A stretch of 64,000 bases of DNA from Candidatus Avidesulfovibrio excrementigallinarum (GCA_018715085.1 DVMI01000128.1:1-64000); one strand, 5' to 3'; counted from the stretch's first letter, positions 14,930 to 26,539 are shown. Numbers and translations: made by a program. Notes: generated from the sequence alone by a model not told the origin.

Positions 14930-16822
14930 ATGAAAGAACTGGCGATTCAGGCCCGCGACGTGCACAAGTCGTTCCGGATTAAGGAATCCGGACGGATCGT
15001 GCGGGCTGTGGACGGCGTGACGCTTGACGTGCCCACCGGCATGATCTCCGCTCTGGTGGGGCCGGACGGCGCGGGCAAGACAACGCTGCTGCGGATGATC
15101 TGCGGTCTGACGTCGCCAGAAAGCGGAACGCTTGCCGTGCTTGGCACCGACACGGCCGCGCACCCGCAGGCTGTCCAGGATCGCATCAGCTACATGCCCC
15201 AGCGCTTTGGGCTGTACGAGGATCTGACTGTCCGCGAAAACATGGAGCTGTATGCCGATCTGCACTGCGTCCCCCGGGAGCGGCGCGAGCAGCGCAACGC
15301 CCGGCTCCTGGCCATGATGGATCTCGACCGTTTTACAGAACGCCTGGCAGGGCGTCTTTCCGGAGGCATGAAGCAAAAGCTCGGGCTGGCCTGCACCCTT
15401 GTCCGTCCGCCGGATCTGCTGCTGCTGGACGAGCCCACCGCCGGCGTGGATCCGCTGTCGCGCCGGGAGCTGTGGAGCATCCTCAGGCAGCTTGAGAAGG
15501 AAGAGTCGCTGACGGTGCTGGTCAGCACCGCCTACCTGGATGAAGCAGCCCTCTGCAAGCAGGTTTTCATCATGCACGAAGGGCAGCTGATCGCGCAGGG
15601 CACGCCTGACGAGCTGGCGTCGCTGGCCGCAGGACGCTGCTTTGACGTAACCCTGCCGCCCGGGATGGCGGCCCGCACAGTACAGGCTGCGCTGCTTGAC
15701 GATACCGCAACCGTGGCCGACGCCGTCCCGGCGGGCGGCCTTGTGCACTGCATGCTGCGCCGGAATGCCGACGCCGGCGCGCTGCACGCGCGCTTCGGGC
15801 TGACCGCGCACCCTGTGCCGCCCACGCTGGAAGACGGTTTCATGCTGCTGCTGCGCGAACGGCAGAAAGAGGCGGCGCAAGCCCATGGCCCTGCTGAAGA
15901 AGACGGCCGCGCCGCAGTCCAAGGCACCCTGCCGGGCAGTCCCGCGCGCGGCTCCGGCGCGCCCGGCAGCACCGCCTTTTCCCGTCATGTGGGCGCTTCC
16001 GTGCAGGACGGACAACAGGCCGCTCCGGCAGACAACGCTGCCGGAGCCACAGACGGCGCGGCAGGCGACGTGGTGATCGAGGTGCGCGACCTCGTCAAGC
16101 GCTTTGGCTCGTTCACGGCTGTGGACAGCACGTCCTTCTGCGTCCGCAGGGGCGAAATTTTCGGCCTGCTCGGGCCCAACGGCGCAGGCAAGACCACCAC
16201 CTTCCGGATGCTGTGCGGGCTGTTGCCCGCCACCAGCGGCCTGTTGCGGGTTGCCGGCAACGACCTGCGCACGGCCAGGGCCCAGGCCCGCGCCAATATC
16301 GGCTATGTGGCCCAGAAGTTTTCTCTGTACGGCACGCTGACCGTCGAGGAAAACCTGCAGTTTTTTGGCGGCATCTACAACCTGCACGGCCGGCGGCTGC
16401 GCGAGCGGATCGCCACCGTGCGCCGGCAGTTTGATCTGCGCGAAGAAAACGGCCTGCCGTGCAACGCCATGCCCGGCGGATTCCGCCAGCGCCTGGCCAT
16501 GGCCGCCGGACTGCTCCACGAGCCGCAAATCCTGTTCCTTGACGAACCCACAAGCGGCATTGACGCACTGGCCCGGCGCGCCTTCTGGCGGCAGATTACC
16601 GAGCTTGCAGCCGGCAGCACCACCATCATCATCACCACCCATTTTATGGAAGAAGCCGAATACTGCGATCGCATGGTCATCCAGGACGCCGGGAAAATCC
16701 TGGCCCTGGGCACGCCCGGCGACGTGCGGCGTCAGGCCGGTCCGGACGTGAACAGCATGGAAGAAGCCTTCATCCGCATTGTCGAGCGGCATCGGGCCGC
16801 CCGGGCAGGAGCTGAACAATGA
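14930..16822 (+). CDS. ybhF: Double ABC ATPase, YbhF type
   Basis: This is the energising subunit, with two nucleotide-binding domains in one 630-residue chain. Domain 1: Walker A GPDGAGKTTLLR (about residue 45), signature LSGGMKQKLGL, Walker B LLLLDEPTAGVD. Domain 2: Walker A GPNGAGKTTTFR (about residue 416), an altered signature MPGGFRQRLAM, Walker B LFLDEPTSGID and the H-loop TTHFMEEAEYCD. A linker of about 80 residues, rich in Ala, Gly and Pro, lies between the domains and makes it longer than E. coli YbhF (about 578). I start at the ATG at 14930 after AAAGGA, not seven codons upstream. Its stop overlaps the ybhS start (ATGA). Confidence 0.9.
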   Translation: MKELAIQARDVHKSFRIKESGRIVRAVDGVTLDVPTGMISALVGPDGAGKTTLLRMICGLTSPESGTLAVLGTDTAAHPQAVQDRISYMPQRFGLYEDLTVRENMELYADLHCVPRERREQRNARLLAMMDLDRFTERLAGRLSGGMKQKLGLACTLVRPPDLLLLDEPTAGVDPLSRRELWSILRQLEKEESLTVLVSTAYLDEAALCKQVFIMHEGQLIAQGTPDELASLAAGRCFDVTLPPGMAARTVQAALLDDTATVADAVPAGGLVHCMLRRNADAGALHARFGLTAHPVPPTLEDGFMLLLRERQKEAAQAHGPAEEDGRAAVQGTLPGSPARGSGAPGSTAFSRHVGASVQDGQQAAPADNAAGATDGAAGDVVIEVRDLVKRFGSFTAVDSTSFCVRRGEIFGLLGPNGAGKTTTFRMLCGLLPATSGLLRVAGNDLRTARAQARANIGYVAQKFSLYGTLTVEENLQFFGGIYNLHGRRLRERIATVRRQFDLREENGLPCNAMPGGFRQRLAMAAGLLHEPQILFLDEPTSGIDALARRAFWRQITELAAGSTTIIITTHFMEEAEYCDRMVIQDAGKILALGTPGDVRRQAGPDVNSMEEAFIRIVERHRAARAGAEQ

Positions 16823-17979
16823 ACGCCACCGCTTCCGTCAACGCCTTCCTTGTCCGCCTCGGCGCGCTGACGCGCAAGGAATTCCGTCAGCTCTGGCGGG
16901 ACAACAGCAACATCCTGATCGGCATCGTCCTGCCCATCATCCTGATTCTGCTGTTTGGCTATGCCATTTCCCTTGACGTGAAGCACGCGCCCATCGCCCT
17001 CGTCATGGACGACGATTCTCCGCTGGCGCGGGACGTGCTCAGCGGCCTGCACGGCGAATATCTGTCCCCGCGTCCGGTGCCGTCCATGCGGGAGGCGGAA
17101 CGCCTTCTCAGAAACCGCGAAGTGGACGGCATTGTCCGCCTGCCTGCCAATTTTGCCGAACAGCTTGCCGCCGGTTCCGCCCAGGTGCAGCTTGTGTTGT
17201 ACGGGACGGATCCCACCAGCGCCACGGCCATCCGGGGTTATGTCAGCAGTGCGCTCAACCTCTGGGTGCTGCGCAACAGCGACCGCGGCGGCCCCGCGCC
17301 CGGCGTCTTTGCAGACAGCACGTCCACAGGCCGCGTTGAAGTTCTCGATCGCCTGTGGTTCAACGCGGCCAACTCCAGCATGTGGTACCTTGTGCCGGGC
17401 CTTGTGGTCATCATCATGACCCTTGTCGGCGCGTTCATGACCGCGCTGGTCATGGCGCGCGAATGGGAACGGGGCACGCTTGAATCGCTGTTTGTCACGC
17501 CTGTGCACAGGACGGAAATCCTGCTTTCCAAAATCATTCCCTATTTTCTGGTCGGCATGATCGGCTTTTTCCTGTGTCTGCTTGCTGCGCGCTTTTTGTT
17601 CCGGGTGCCTTTGTACGGTTCGCTTGCCGTGCTGCTGCTGACGTCCATGCTGTATCTTATTGTCTCTCTGGCGCTGGGCCTTGTGCTTTCCGCTCTGACA
17701 AAAAAACAGTTTCTTGCCAGTCAGCTCGCCCTGTTTGCCACCTTTCTGCCGGCAGTCATGCTTTCGGGCTTTCTGTTCGACCTGCGCTGCGTGCCGCCTC
17801 TGGTCCGCTATGTGGGGCAAATCCTCCCCGCCACCTACTACATGGAACTCATCAGGACCCTGTTTCTTGCCGGCAACATCTGGCCGCTCATTCTCAAAAA
17901 CAACTGCGTGCTGCTGGGCTACGCCGTCCTTTTTTTGATCCTGGCATACGCAGGCACGCCCAAGAGGCTTTTCCGATGA
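16819..17979 (+). CDS. ybhS: ABC-2 family permease, YbhS type
   Basis: This is one of two membrane subunits of the exporter. The 386 residues have the ABC-2 permease layout: a first membrane helix at about 30-50 (NILIGIVLPIILILLFGYAI), an extracytoplasmic domain (about 55-185), then five helices containing the conserved MAREWERGTLESLFVTPV turn and the LSGFLFDLRCVPPLVRYVGQ segment near the end. It overlaps ybhF by four bases upstream and ybhR by four bases downstream, so expression of the three is tightly coupled. Confidence 0.9.
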   Translation: MNATASVNAFLVRLGALTRKEFRQLWRDNSNILIGIVLPIILILLFGYAISLDVKHAPIALVMDDDSPLARDVLSGLHGEYLSPRPVPSMREAERLLRNREVDGIVRLPANFAEQLAAGSAQVQLVLYGTDPTSATAIRGYVSSALNLWVLRNSDRGGPAPGVFADSTSTGRVEVLDRLWFNAANSSMWYLVPGLVVIIMTLVGAFMTALVMAREWERGTLESLFVTPVHRTEILLSKIIPYFLVGMIGFFLCLLAARFLFRVPLYGSLAVLLLTSMLYLIVSLALGLVLSALTKKQFLASQLALFATFLPAVMLSGFLFDLRCVPPLVRYVGQILPATYYMELIRTLFLAGNIWPLILKNNCVLLGYAVLFLILAYAGTPKRLFR

Positions 17980-19085
17980 TCATGCTGCTCAACTGGCTCC
18001 GGCGCCTGCGGGTTCTGTGCCGCAAGGAACTGCTGGCCATCCTCAAGGATCCGGCCAGCCGCATCGTGCTTGTGCTGCCCGTCATCGCCCAGACCATTCT
18101 GTTTGGCTATGCCGCGACCTTTGATCTGGACGAAGTCCCCTACGCCGTCCTTGACGACAGCCATGGCGCCACCTCAACGCGCATCCTGGCCAAGATGGAC
18201 GGCTCGGGCATTTTCCGGCGCGTGTCCACGCTGCGCGTTCCGGCCGACATTGCCGACTGCGTCAGCGCGGGCGAGGCGCTGCTTGTGCTGCATATTCCCT
18301 CCGATCTGGAATCGCGGCTTGCCACAGGCAACACCGCACCTGTCCAGGCCATCCTTGACGGACGCAACTCCACCACTGCCAGCGTCGCCCTGACGTATCT
18401 GAACGGCATTGTCGAAAGCGTCAACAGCGAGCGGGGAGCCGGCCAGTCTCTGCGTCTGGAAACCCGCGCCTGGTTCAATCCCAATCTGGAAACGCGCTGG
18501 AACATCGTCCCCGGGCTCGTTGCCACGCTCAGCATGATGCAGGTCATCATGCTTGCCGGGCTGAGCGTCACCCGCGAACGCGAACAGGGCACCTTTGATC
18601 AGCTGCTGGTGACCCCCCTGTCGCCGCCGGAAATCCTGATTGGCAAGGCGCTGCCGCCCATGTTTGTGGGACTGGTACAGGCCACCCTCATCCTGATTGT
18701 CTGCCGGTTCTGGTTTGGCATTCCCTTTGCCGGATCTCTAAAGACACTGTACGCCTGTCTGACGCTGTTCATCCTCAGCTGTGTGGGCATCGGCCTGTCC
18801 ATCTCGGCCGTGTCGCGCTCCATGCAGCAGGCGCTGGTCTACACCTTTGTGCTTATCATGCCGCTGATCCTGCTCTCGGGGCTGGCCACTCCCATTGCCA
18901 ACATGCCCAAAGCGCTTCAGCTGCTCACCTGGATCAACCCGCTGCGCTTCATGCTGGACTGCGTGCGGCGCATTTATCTGGAAGGCGCCGTCATGGCCGA
19001 TTTGGTTGTGAACTGCGTCCCCATGGCCGTGGTGGCTGCCCTGACGCTGCCGCTGGCCGCCTGGCTGTTCCGCAACCTGGACTGA
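17976..19085 (+). CDS. ybhR: ABC-2 family permease, YbhR type
   Basis: This is the partner permease, a paralogue of the preceding gene with the same layout: first helix IVLVLPVIAQTILFGYAA, an extracytoplasmic domain, then five helices with TREREQGTFDQLLVTPLSPPE. It has 369 residues from the ATG at 17976, which overlaps the ybhS stop. A second ATG at 17982 is also possible. A longer open frame reaching back into ybhS has no support. The TetR gene begins 10 bases after the stop. Confidence 0.9.
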   Translation: MIMLLNWLRRLRVLCRKELLAILKDPASRIVLVLPVIAQTILFGYAATFDLDEVPYAVLDDSHGATSTRILAKMDGSGIFRRVSTLRVPADIADCVSAGEALLVLHIPSDLESRLATGNTAPVQAILDGRNSTTASVALTYLNGIVESVNSERGAGQSLRLETRAWFNPNLETRWNIVPGLVATLSMMQVIMLAGLSVTREREQGTFDQLLVTPLSPPEILIGKALPPMFVGLVQATLILIVCRFWFGIPFAGSLKTLYACLTLFILSCVGIGLSISAVSRSMQQALVYTFVLIMPLILLSGLATPIANMPKALQLLTWINPLRFMLDCVRRIYLEGAVMADLVVNCVPMAVVAALTLPLAAWLFRNLD

Positions 19086-19095
19086 GGTATACGTC

Positions 19096-19794
19096 ATGCC
19101 TACCCTGAACGCCCGCCGCACCGGCCGTGCCCCCCGTGACGACGGCGACACCACCAGAGCCCGCATTCTGGAGGCCGCCGGACAACTGTTTGCCGAACGG
19201 GGCTACGCCGACACCACAAGCAAGGCCATCTGCCTGCGCGCCAAAAGCAACCCGGCCGCCGTCAACTACCATTTCGGCAGCCGCGACGCCCTGTATATGG
19301 CCGTTCTGGAAATCGCCCATACGCACATGATGAGCCTGGATTTTCTCATCCATCTGGCTGACTCGCCCGTCTCCCCGCGCGAAAAAATCGAGCAGCTCAT
19401 CGACGGGCTGATTCTGAACCTGCGCAACCCGCGCGGCTGGCAACTGCGGCTCTGGGCCAGAGAAATCATCTTTCCCACGCCGCTGTTTGCCGCCTGCGTG
19501 GCGCGCAACGTCATGCCCAAGGTCGGCATTGTCCACGCACTGCTCGGCCAGTACATGGGACTGCCCGCCGACAGCCCCGCCGTGCACTGTGGCGTGGTCA
19601 GCCTCATGGCGCCCTGCATGGGGCTGCTCATTGCCGACAGAGATTTGAAAGATTCGCTGATCCCGGCCCTGCGCCTGCCGCCCAAGGAACTGGCGCGGCA
19701 TATCAAAATCTTTCTGTTCGCAGGACTTCAGGGCTGTATCGAGGCCGCAGCCGCGCAAAAAAACGGCCCGGCGCGTCCGACGGACGCCGCATAG
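19096..19794 (+). CDS. TetR-family repressor, CecR-like
   Basis: This is a ligand-responsive repressor, predicted to control its own operon. Of 232 residues, the N-terminal helix-turn-helix domain is at about 18-70 (TRARILEAAGQLFAERGYADTTSKAI, with NYHFGSRDALYMAVLEIA closing it). The C-terminal ligand domain contains LWAREIIFPTPLFAACV, which resembles the CecR/YbiH group that regulates ybhGFSR in E. coli. There the regulator gene leads the operon; here it is last. The AT-rich palindrome at 13450-13475 is its likely operator. Expression from the same transcript would give negative feedback. Confidence 0.88.
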   Translation: MPTLNARRTGRAPRDDGDTTRARILEAAGQLFAERGYADTTSKAICLRAKSNPAAVNYHFGSRDALYMAVLEIAHTHMMSLDFLIHLADSPVSPREKIEQLIDGLILNLRNPRGWQLRLWAREIIFPTPLFAACVARNVMPKVGIVHALLGQYMGLPADSPAVHCGVVSLMAPCMGLLIADRDLKDSLIPALRLPPKELARHIKIFLFAGLQGCIEAAAAQKNGPARPTDAA

Positions 19795-20252
19795 CCGTTA
19801 CTATCCAGAGGCGTGTGCTCCGGCGTGCCCGCTCAGGCCGGACTCAGACACGCCAGTGCGTCATTTCCGCCTCAGCGCACAACACCACGCGTTCGATGCC
19901 GGTCCGGCTTTCTCCGCGCGGGCAGCGGTGTACAGGTCCGCCCCAAAACGCCTTTCAGGCAGCCCGCATCCTGACCTGCGCAGATCATTGCGGCTGTCCG
20001 GCGTGTTCTGCCTGCCCCGCAGAAAAGCGTCTTCCAGCCTGCAGAGATTTGGAATGGCGCCCCCGGCCGGCATTGCCGCAGCACGCCTGCCCGCCCTTTT
20101 CCACAAGAAAAACCGCGTCAGGCACACGCGCCGGCACGGCCCCGAAGAAAAACGCTCCCGCAGCCGCCGTGCCTCTGGTTGTCCGGTGCAGCCGCCGCTG
20201 CCTCAGGAAGCGGCAGGCCTTCACGCCGCTGCCGGCCGTCTGCGGCCCATAC
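19795..20252. other. Gap between convergent tetR and rlmI
   Basis: This gap of about 460 bases holds no convincing gene. Open frames on both strands are Arg/Pro-rich and overlap each other. A minus-strand terminator for rlmI occupies its far end. Confidence 0.4.
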
Positions 20253-20301
20253 AAAAAAACGGGGCACCGTCCCGGCAGCAGCCCGCCGGTATCCGTGCCC
20301 C
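20253..20301 (-). terminator. Terminator of rlmI
   Basis: On the minus strand GGGGCAC (from 20301) pairs with GTGCCCC (to 20261), enclosing a second stem (CCGGC with GCCGG). Seven T residues follow (complement of the A-run 20253-20259). It lies 33 bases after the rlmI stop. Confidence 0.7.
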
Positions 20302-20333
20302 CCATTCTCCCGCCCGGCAGCGGCAGCGCCGCG

Positions 20334-21527
20334 CTACGCCCGCCGGACGCGCAGCGTCAGCGCCTTCAGGTAGGCAGTCTCGGGCATGGCCGGATGCACC
20401 GGGTGATCCGGTCCCTGATAGCCCTTGCGCACAAGCTGTCCGAACAGGCCCCGCCGGGCCAGGCTCTGTGTCAGCAGGTGTTGCAGGGTGTCGGTTTCCA
20501 GATGGTGCGAACAGGAGCAGGTGATCAGCGTGCCCCCGTCTTCCAAAAGCTGCAGGCCCAGATCGTTGACCCGGCGGTAGGCCGCAAGCCCCTGCGCGGC
20601 GTCCTTGCGGCGCTTGATGAAGGCCGGCGGATCAAGACACACAAGATCAAAACGCCGGCCCGCGTCGCGCAGTTCGGCAAGCAGCGTGAGCGCGTCGCCA
20701 TGCAGGCGCTCCACGCCAGCCTCAGGCGCTGTGCGGTGCAGGTTGGCCCCGGCGGCATCCAGCGCGGCGGAGGAAGCGTCAAGGAACGTGACTTCCCGCG
20801 CCCCGCCTCGCGCGGCCATGACGCCAAACCCGCCGGCATAGCAGAAGGCGTCAAGCACACGCGGGCCGGCGTGCCGTGCGGCTTCAAGCCGGTTGAACCG
20901 CTGGTCGTAAAACCAGCCTGTCTTTTGCCCTCCCTGCTCCGGGGCCATGGGCGCGCGGAAGGTCACGCCGTTTTCCACAAGCTCCACCTCGTCGGGAAGC
21001 GTCCCCAGCACGGTTTCCGTCTCGCGCGGCAGGCCCTCAAGGCTGCGGGAAGCGGTGTCGTTGCGCAGCACAATGACTGACGGACGCACCAGATCCGTCA
21101 AAACCTCCAGCACGGTCTGACGAAGGCGTTCCATGCCCGCGGTGTTGAGCTGGACACTCAGAATATCGCCAAAGCGATCAACCACCAGTCCGGGCACAAA
21201 GTCGCCCTCGCTGTGGCAGAGCCGGTAGCAGGGCGCGTCAAACAGGCGCTTGCGCAGATCCAGCGCGTCCGTCAGCCGCTTGCGGAGCAGATCCGCGCCC
21301 GGCTCTTCGCCCGGCGTGCGGATCAGCAGGCGAACGGCAATCAGCGAGGCGGGATTGACGCAGCCTGTGCCCAAGGGCGTCCCCGACGCGTCGCACAGCG
21401 TCACAGGCTCGCCAGGTTCAAAAGAGGTCAGGGGCGCGCGGGCAACGTCGACTTCGTTGCTGAACACCCACAGGTGTCCGGCGCGGATCCGGCGGTCTTC
21501 ACGCTTTTTCAAAAACAGTTGACGCAT
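20334..21527 (-). CDS. rlmI: RlmI-type 23S rRNA cytosine-C5 methyltransferase
   Basis: This SAM-dependent methyltransferase is of the type that makes m5C1962 in 23S rRNA. The 397 residues start with a PUA RNA-binding domain (FLKKREDRRIRAGHLWVFSNEV, then GTPLGTGCVNP). The Rossmann methyltransferase domain follows: GWFYDQRFNRLEAA, SAM loop VLDAFCYAGGFGVMAA, VTFLDAS and catalytic LDPPAFIKR. The length matches E. coli RlmI (396). A GGAG box precedes the ATG. It lies 61 bases downstream of dgkA on the same strand and ends the co-directional block. The exact target base cannot be read from sequence. Confidence 0.88.
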   Translation of the reverse strand: MRQLFLKKREDRRIRAGHLWVFSNEVDVARAPLTSFEPGEPVTLCDASGTPLGTGCVNPASLIAVRLLIRTPGEEPGADLLRKRLTDALDLRKRLFDAPCYRLCHSEGDFVPGLVVDRFGDILSVQLNTAGMERLRQTVLEVLTDLVRPSVIVLRNDTASRSLEGLPRETETVLGTLPDEVELVENGVTFRAPMAPEQGGQKTGWFYDQRFNRLEAARHAGPRVLDAFCYAGGFGVMAARGGAREVTFLDASSAALDAAGANLHRTAPEAGVERLHGDALTLLAELRDAGRRFDLVCLDPPAFIKRRKDAAQGLAAYRRVNDLGLQLLEDGGTLITCSCSHHLETDTLQHLLTQSLARRGLFGQLVRKGYQGPDHPVHPAMPETAYLKALTLRVRRA

Positions 21528-21588
21528 CGCGATCTCCGTGGTGCGGGGCGGCAGGTCGTGCGGCCTCCCCGGTTGCGGGGCCTGAGGC

Positions 21589-21954
21589 TCAACGGCCCAG
21601 AAGGAAAACGTAAACCCAGACAGCCGTGTTGATCAGCATGGAAAGCAATATGGCGGCCGAAGCCATGTCCTTGGCCGCCTTGATCAGCGGCCGGAATTCC
21701 GTAGTGACCAGATCGCAGGTCTTTTCGACGGCGCTGTTCAGCAGCTCCACAATCATGGTGCCGCACCACAGCCCCAGCACCAGCAGCCACCGGCCAAAAC
21801 CTGCCCCGGTCACAGCCAGCGCAACAACAAGCACTGCAAAAACAAGGCATTCCTGCCGGAAGGCGCGTTCGCCGCGCCAGGCAATGGCCAGGCCCGAAAG
21901 CGAATGCCGCAGCGCTGCCGCCAGCGGACCGAACTGAAAATCAATGGATTGCAT
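21589..21954 (-). CDS. dgkA: Diacylglycerol kinase, DgkA family
   Basis: This is a small integral membrane lipid kinase that phosphorylates diacylglycerol, recycling it to phosphatidate, or undecaprenol in some relatives. The 121 residues match E. coli DgkA in length. Three membrane helices flank the catalytic motif ELLNSAVEKTCDLVTTE and IKAAKDMASAAILLS. An N-terminal amphipathic segment (ALRHSLSGLAIAWRGERAFRQE) is also typical. I start at the ATG at 21954, preceded by AGGA, giving MQSIDF. A longer open frame adds 22 unlikely residues. It is transcribed toward rlmI. Confidence 0.9.
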   Translation of the reverse strand: MQSIDFQFGPLAAALRHSLSGLAIAWRGERAFRQECLVFAVLVVALAVTGAGFGRWLLVLGLWCGTMIVELLNSAVEKTCDLVTTEFRPLIKAAKDMASAAILLSMLINTAVWVYVFLLGR

Positions 21955-22467
21955 GGCGTATCCTGAAACTGAGTTAAGCAAACGGCAGCAAAGGAACAGA
22001 CGGGAGGCGCCCCGTTGCAAAGGAACTGCCCTTCTTTTTCTCCGGCCCCGGCGGCCTTCCTGGAACGTTGGCCGTTAAGGGAGAATGACGGGGAGGCTCC
22101 GGCCGGGATGTTCAGCCTGTCGCTTCCGGTTGTGCAACGGCTGTTTTCTGCCGCTGCCGTGCTGTGCGTCCATGGCCTTGGCGCCTGCAGCGGTGCAGGC
22201 TCCGTGCCGGAACCCGGCGCAGGGGCCTGTGCTCCGCGTCCGGACAGCCAGCGGACAGGCTTTGCCGGACGGCACGTTGTTGCCGCGGCGGTCAGGCTGC
22301 ACAGCCCGCCACGTCACGGCAGGAGGGCTGTCCCGCTTGTCCGCGCGGCTTCTGTCCCAGGCGTTGCGGAAAAAAGAGGAGCGGCCCGGGGGAAAGGGGG
22401 AGAGGAGGCCCCCCTTTGCAAAGAGACTTCTCCCCTCCCCCCTGGTTGCCGTCTGTCCGCCCCGGCC
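21955..22467. other. Gap between alaS and dgkA
   Basis: These 513 bases hold no gene that I can support. A G-rich/C-rich inverted segment at about 22393-22442 could form an imperfect hairpin after the alaS stop, but its T-run lies some 20 bases away, so I do not call a terminator. The long forward frame crossing here is the antisense shadow of alaS. Confidence 0.35.
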
Positions 22468-25113
22468 TTACGCGCCAAGCGCCTGGCGCAACAGCGCAAA
22501 GGCCTCGTCAATGCCCGCGGGGTTGGAGCCGCCGGCCTGGGCCTGATCCGGACGCCCGCCGCCCGAGCCGCCCATGGGGACGGCCACGGTCTTGATGAGC
22601 GCGGGCGCGGTGAAGCGGCCGTGCAGAGCCTTGGGGACATACAGGATGAGCGCCGCTTTGCCGTCGGGGTTGTCCGCATCGGGCGCGGCCAGGCAGACCA
22701 CGCCGTTCACATGCTTGGAACGCACGTCGTCCATGACTTCGCGCAGGGTCTTGACCGGCATGGGTGCAAGTTTGGCCGTGACCAGCTCAATGCCATTGAC
22801 GGTTTCTTCGTTCATGGCGTTGCCCTGGCTGGAGGCGGCCACGGCCTTGTCAAGGTCGCGCCGGAGCTGCCTGTTTTCCTTGAGCAGCCCGTCAACGCGG
22901 TTCAGCACGTCGTCGGGGCGGCTTTTCAACAGTCCCGAAAGCGCATGCAGCTGCGAACGCTGGGCGGCCATATACCGGAACGCGTTCCAGCCCGTCAGCG
23001 CTTCAATGCGCCGCACTCCTGCGGAAATGCCCGACTCCGAAAGAATGACAAACAGTCCGGCCTGACCGGTGGAAGTCAGGTGCGTGCCGCCGCAAAGCTC
23101 CACGGATTCGGTGTGTCCTTCCCTGCCCACGGTCAGCACGCGGACTTCGTCGCCGTATTTTTCGCCAAACAGGGCCATGGCTCCGGAGTCCAGCGCCTTT
23201 TCGCGCGGCATGAGCTGCGCGGTCACCGGATAGTCGGCCATGATGGCGGCGTTGACTTCGTGCTCCACCCTGGCCACTTCCTCGGGCGTCATGGGAGCGA
23301 TGTGCGAAAAGTCAAAACGCAGCCGTTCGGGCGAAACGAGCGAACCGGCCTGCCGGACGTGATCGCCAAGCACCCGGCGCAGCGCCGCGTGCAGAAGGTG
23401 CGTGCAGGTGTGCGAACGGGCCGAGGCCTGCCTGCTTTCGGCGTCGACATGCAGGCCAACTTCCTGATCGGGGAGGAGTTCGCCTTCTTCAACGCGGATC
23501 TTAAGCACAGTCAGCTCTGCCGAAGGCTTGAGGCTGTCGAGAATGGCCGCCTTGCCGGCAGGGGCGTCAATACGGCCGGTGTCGCCCGTCTGGCCGCCGG
23601 ACGCGCCATAGAAGGGGGTGCGCTCCGTCACCACATAGCCTTCTGCACCGGCGGGCAGGCTGTCTGCCGGCAGGGCGTCGGCATCGAGCAGCGCCACGAC
23701 CCTGGCGGTGGCGTTCAGTTCCGTGTAGCCGACAAATTCGCTCTTCAGTCCGTCAGCCAGCAAAGAGGCAAAGCGCGCCCCCAGATCCTTTTCTCCGGAG
23801 CCTTTCCAGTTGGCCCGAGCGCGCCGGCGCTGTTCGAGCATGGCGGCGGTAAAGCCGGCCTCGTCCACGGCAAAGCCGCGCTTGCCGGCAATGTCGTTGA
23901 CGATGTCGATGGGGAACCCGTAGGTGTCATAGAGCTTGAACAGCACGTCGCCAGGCAGGGTCTTGTCCGCCTCGCGCGCGCTCATTTCGCTTTCCAGCAG
24001 GGCCAGGCCCTTGTCGAGGGTCTGGCTGAAGCGCTCTTCCTCCTCGCGGATCACGCGGGCCATGAACTCGGCACGCCCGGTCAGTTCGGGGTACTGGCCG
24101 CCCATGACTTCCGCAACCTTGAGCGCCGTCTTGTACAAAAACGGTTCCTGCATGCCGATCAGCCGGCCAAAACGGAACGCCCGGCGGATGAGCCGGCGCA
24201 GGATATAGCTGCGGCCTTCGTTGGAAGGCAGAATGCCGTCAGCAATCATGAAGGCGATGGCCCGGCTGTGGTCGGCAATGACGCGCAGGGCAGTGTCGGT
24301 GTCTGGATCCTCGTGGTAGCGCACGCCGGCAAGCGAGGCCATGTACTGAATAAACGTCTGGAACAGATCCGTATCGTAGTTGGAGCGCACACCCTGGCAG
24401 ACGGCGGCAATGCGTTCGAGGCCCATGCCCGTGTCAATGGAAGGATGAGGCAGGGGCGTGCGGGTGCCGTCCGCCGCCTGGTCATACTGCATGAACACAA
24501 GGTTCCAGATTTCCAAAAACCGGTCACAGTCGCAGGTGCCTATGCCGCAGTTGGGGCCGCAGGCCATGTCCGCACCCTGATCCACATGAATTTCGGAACA
24601 GGGACCGCAGGGCCCTGTGTCGCCCATGGACCAGAAGTTGTCCTTTTCGCCCAGCCGGTAAATGCGCGACGGATCGACGCCGGCCACGCGAACCCAGAGA
24701 TCAAAGGCTTCGTCGTCGTCCTTGTACACGGTAATATACAGCTTTTCACGCGGGATGCCGAGTTCCTTGGTCACAAAGTCCCAGGCCATGCGGATGGCGT
24801 CTTCCTTGAAATAATCGCCAAACGAAAAGTTGCCGAGCATTTCAAAGAAGGTGTGATGGCGGGCGGTGCGGCCCACGTTGTCAAGGTCGTTGTGCTTGCC
24901 CCCGACGCGAAGGCACTTCTGCGCAGTGGTGGCGCGGCTGTAGTCGCGTTTTTCCTGACCAAGAAAAACCTTCTTGAACTGCACCATGCCCGCGTTGGTG
25001 AACAGCAGGGACGGATCGTCGCGCGGGATGAGCGAAGAGGACGCCACTTCACGGTGATTGTATTTTTTAAAATGATCCAGAAATTTACGCCTGATATCCT
25101 GGGCTGTAAGCAT
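22468..25113 (-). CDS. alaS: Alanyl-tRNA synthetase
   Basis: It charges tRNA-Ala and edits mischarged Ser and Gly. The 881-residue protein is full length. The class II catalytic core includes [62 protein letters not shown] and [12 protein letters not shown]. The editing domain has the zinc-site histidines [11 protein letters not shown] and the [11 protein letters not shown] loop. The C-terminal DHHA1-like tail contains the glycine loop [16 protein letters not shown] segment rich in Cys ([14 protein letters not shown]) follows the ATP site. The start ATG at 25113 follows AGGAA. It is 254 bases downstream of recA on the same strand. Confidence 0.97.
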   Translation of the reverse strand: MLTAQDIRRKFLDHFKKYNHREVASSSLIPRDDPSLLFTNAGMVQFKKVFLGQEKRDYSRATTAQKCLRVGGKHNDLDNVGRTARHHTFFEMLGNFSFGDYFKEDAIRMAWDFVTKELGIPREKLYITVYKDDDEAFDLWVRVAGVDPSRIYRLGEKDNFWSMGDTGPCGPCSEIHVDQGADMACGPNCGIGTCDCDRFLEIWNLVFMQYDQAADGTRTPLPHPSIDTGMGLERIAAVCQGVRSNYDTDLFQTFIQYMASLAGVRYHEDPDTDTALRVIADHSRAIAFMIADGILPSNEGRSYILRRLIRRAFRFGRLIGMQEPFLYKTALKVAEVMGGQYPELTGRAEFMARVIREEEERFSQTLDKGLALLESEMSAREADKTLPGDVLFKLYDTYGFPIDIVNDIAGKRGFAVDEAGFTAAMLEQRRRARANWKGSGEKDLGARFASLLADGLKSEFVGYTELNATARVVALLDADALPADSLPAGAEGYVVTERTPFYGASGGQTGDTGRIDAPAGKAAILDSLKPSAELTVLKIRVEEGELLPDQEVGLHVDAESRQASARSHTCTHLLHAALRRVLGDHVRQAGSLVSPERLRFDFSHIAPMTPEEVARVEHEVNAAIMADYPVTAQLMPREKALDSGAMALFGEKYGDEVRVLTVGREGHTESVELCGGTHLTSTGQAGLFVILSESGISAGVRRIEALTGWNAFRYMAAQRSQLHALSGLLKSRPDDVLNRVDGLLKENRQLRRDLDKAVAASSQGNAMNEETVNGIELVTAKLAPMPVKTLREVMDDVRSKHVNGVVCLAAPDADNPDGKAALILYVPKALHGRFTAPALIKTVAVPMGGSGGGRPDQAQAGGSNPAGIDEAFALLRQALGA

Positions 25114-25242
25114 GCTGGTTCCTGTCGTGTGCTGTGTGTTGGCCCGTCCGGCCGCGCCAGCAGCATGGCGGGGCAGAACGGGCGTGGGTTGTCTGGCAGA
25201 CGCTGCTGCCTGCCAAAAAAATGCGGCCGGGCGCGGACGCGA

Positions 25243-25273
25243 TTGCCCCTGAAAAACGTCTTTTCAGGGGCAA
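25243..25273 (-). terminator. Strong hairpin between recA and alaS
   Basis: A perfect 13-bp stem (TTGCCCCTGAAAA with TTTTCAGGGGCAA) and a 5-base loop lie 95 bases after the recA stop. The T-run is inside the stem rather than after it, so it may be an attenuator, a partial terminator or an mRNA stabiliser. It is symmetric enough to act on either strand. Confidence 0.5.
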
Positions 25274-25367
25274 CGCGGACCGGGTCGGATGCCGTTGCAG
25301 GGCCGCCACGCCGAAGGCGTCGCCCCGGCCGGCCGCAGAGCGGGCGGCAAGGGGCGTTCGGGCGGCG

Positions 25368-26480
<1,113 letters not shown>

Positions 26481-26539
26481 GTCAGTCTCCATAAGGGCCA
26501 AAAGCGCGTTCGTCCGGCCCTGCTGTGGGAAGCGGAGTC

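Noticed and set aside
14534-16819. A 761-codon minus-strand frame opposite ybhF
   Set aside because: It is antisense to a clear double ABC ATPase and has no domain of its own.
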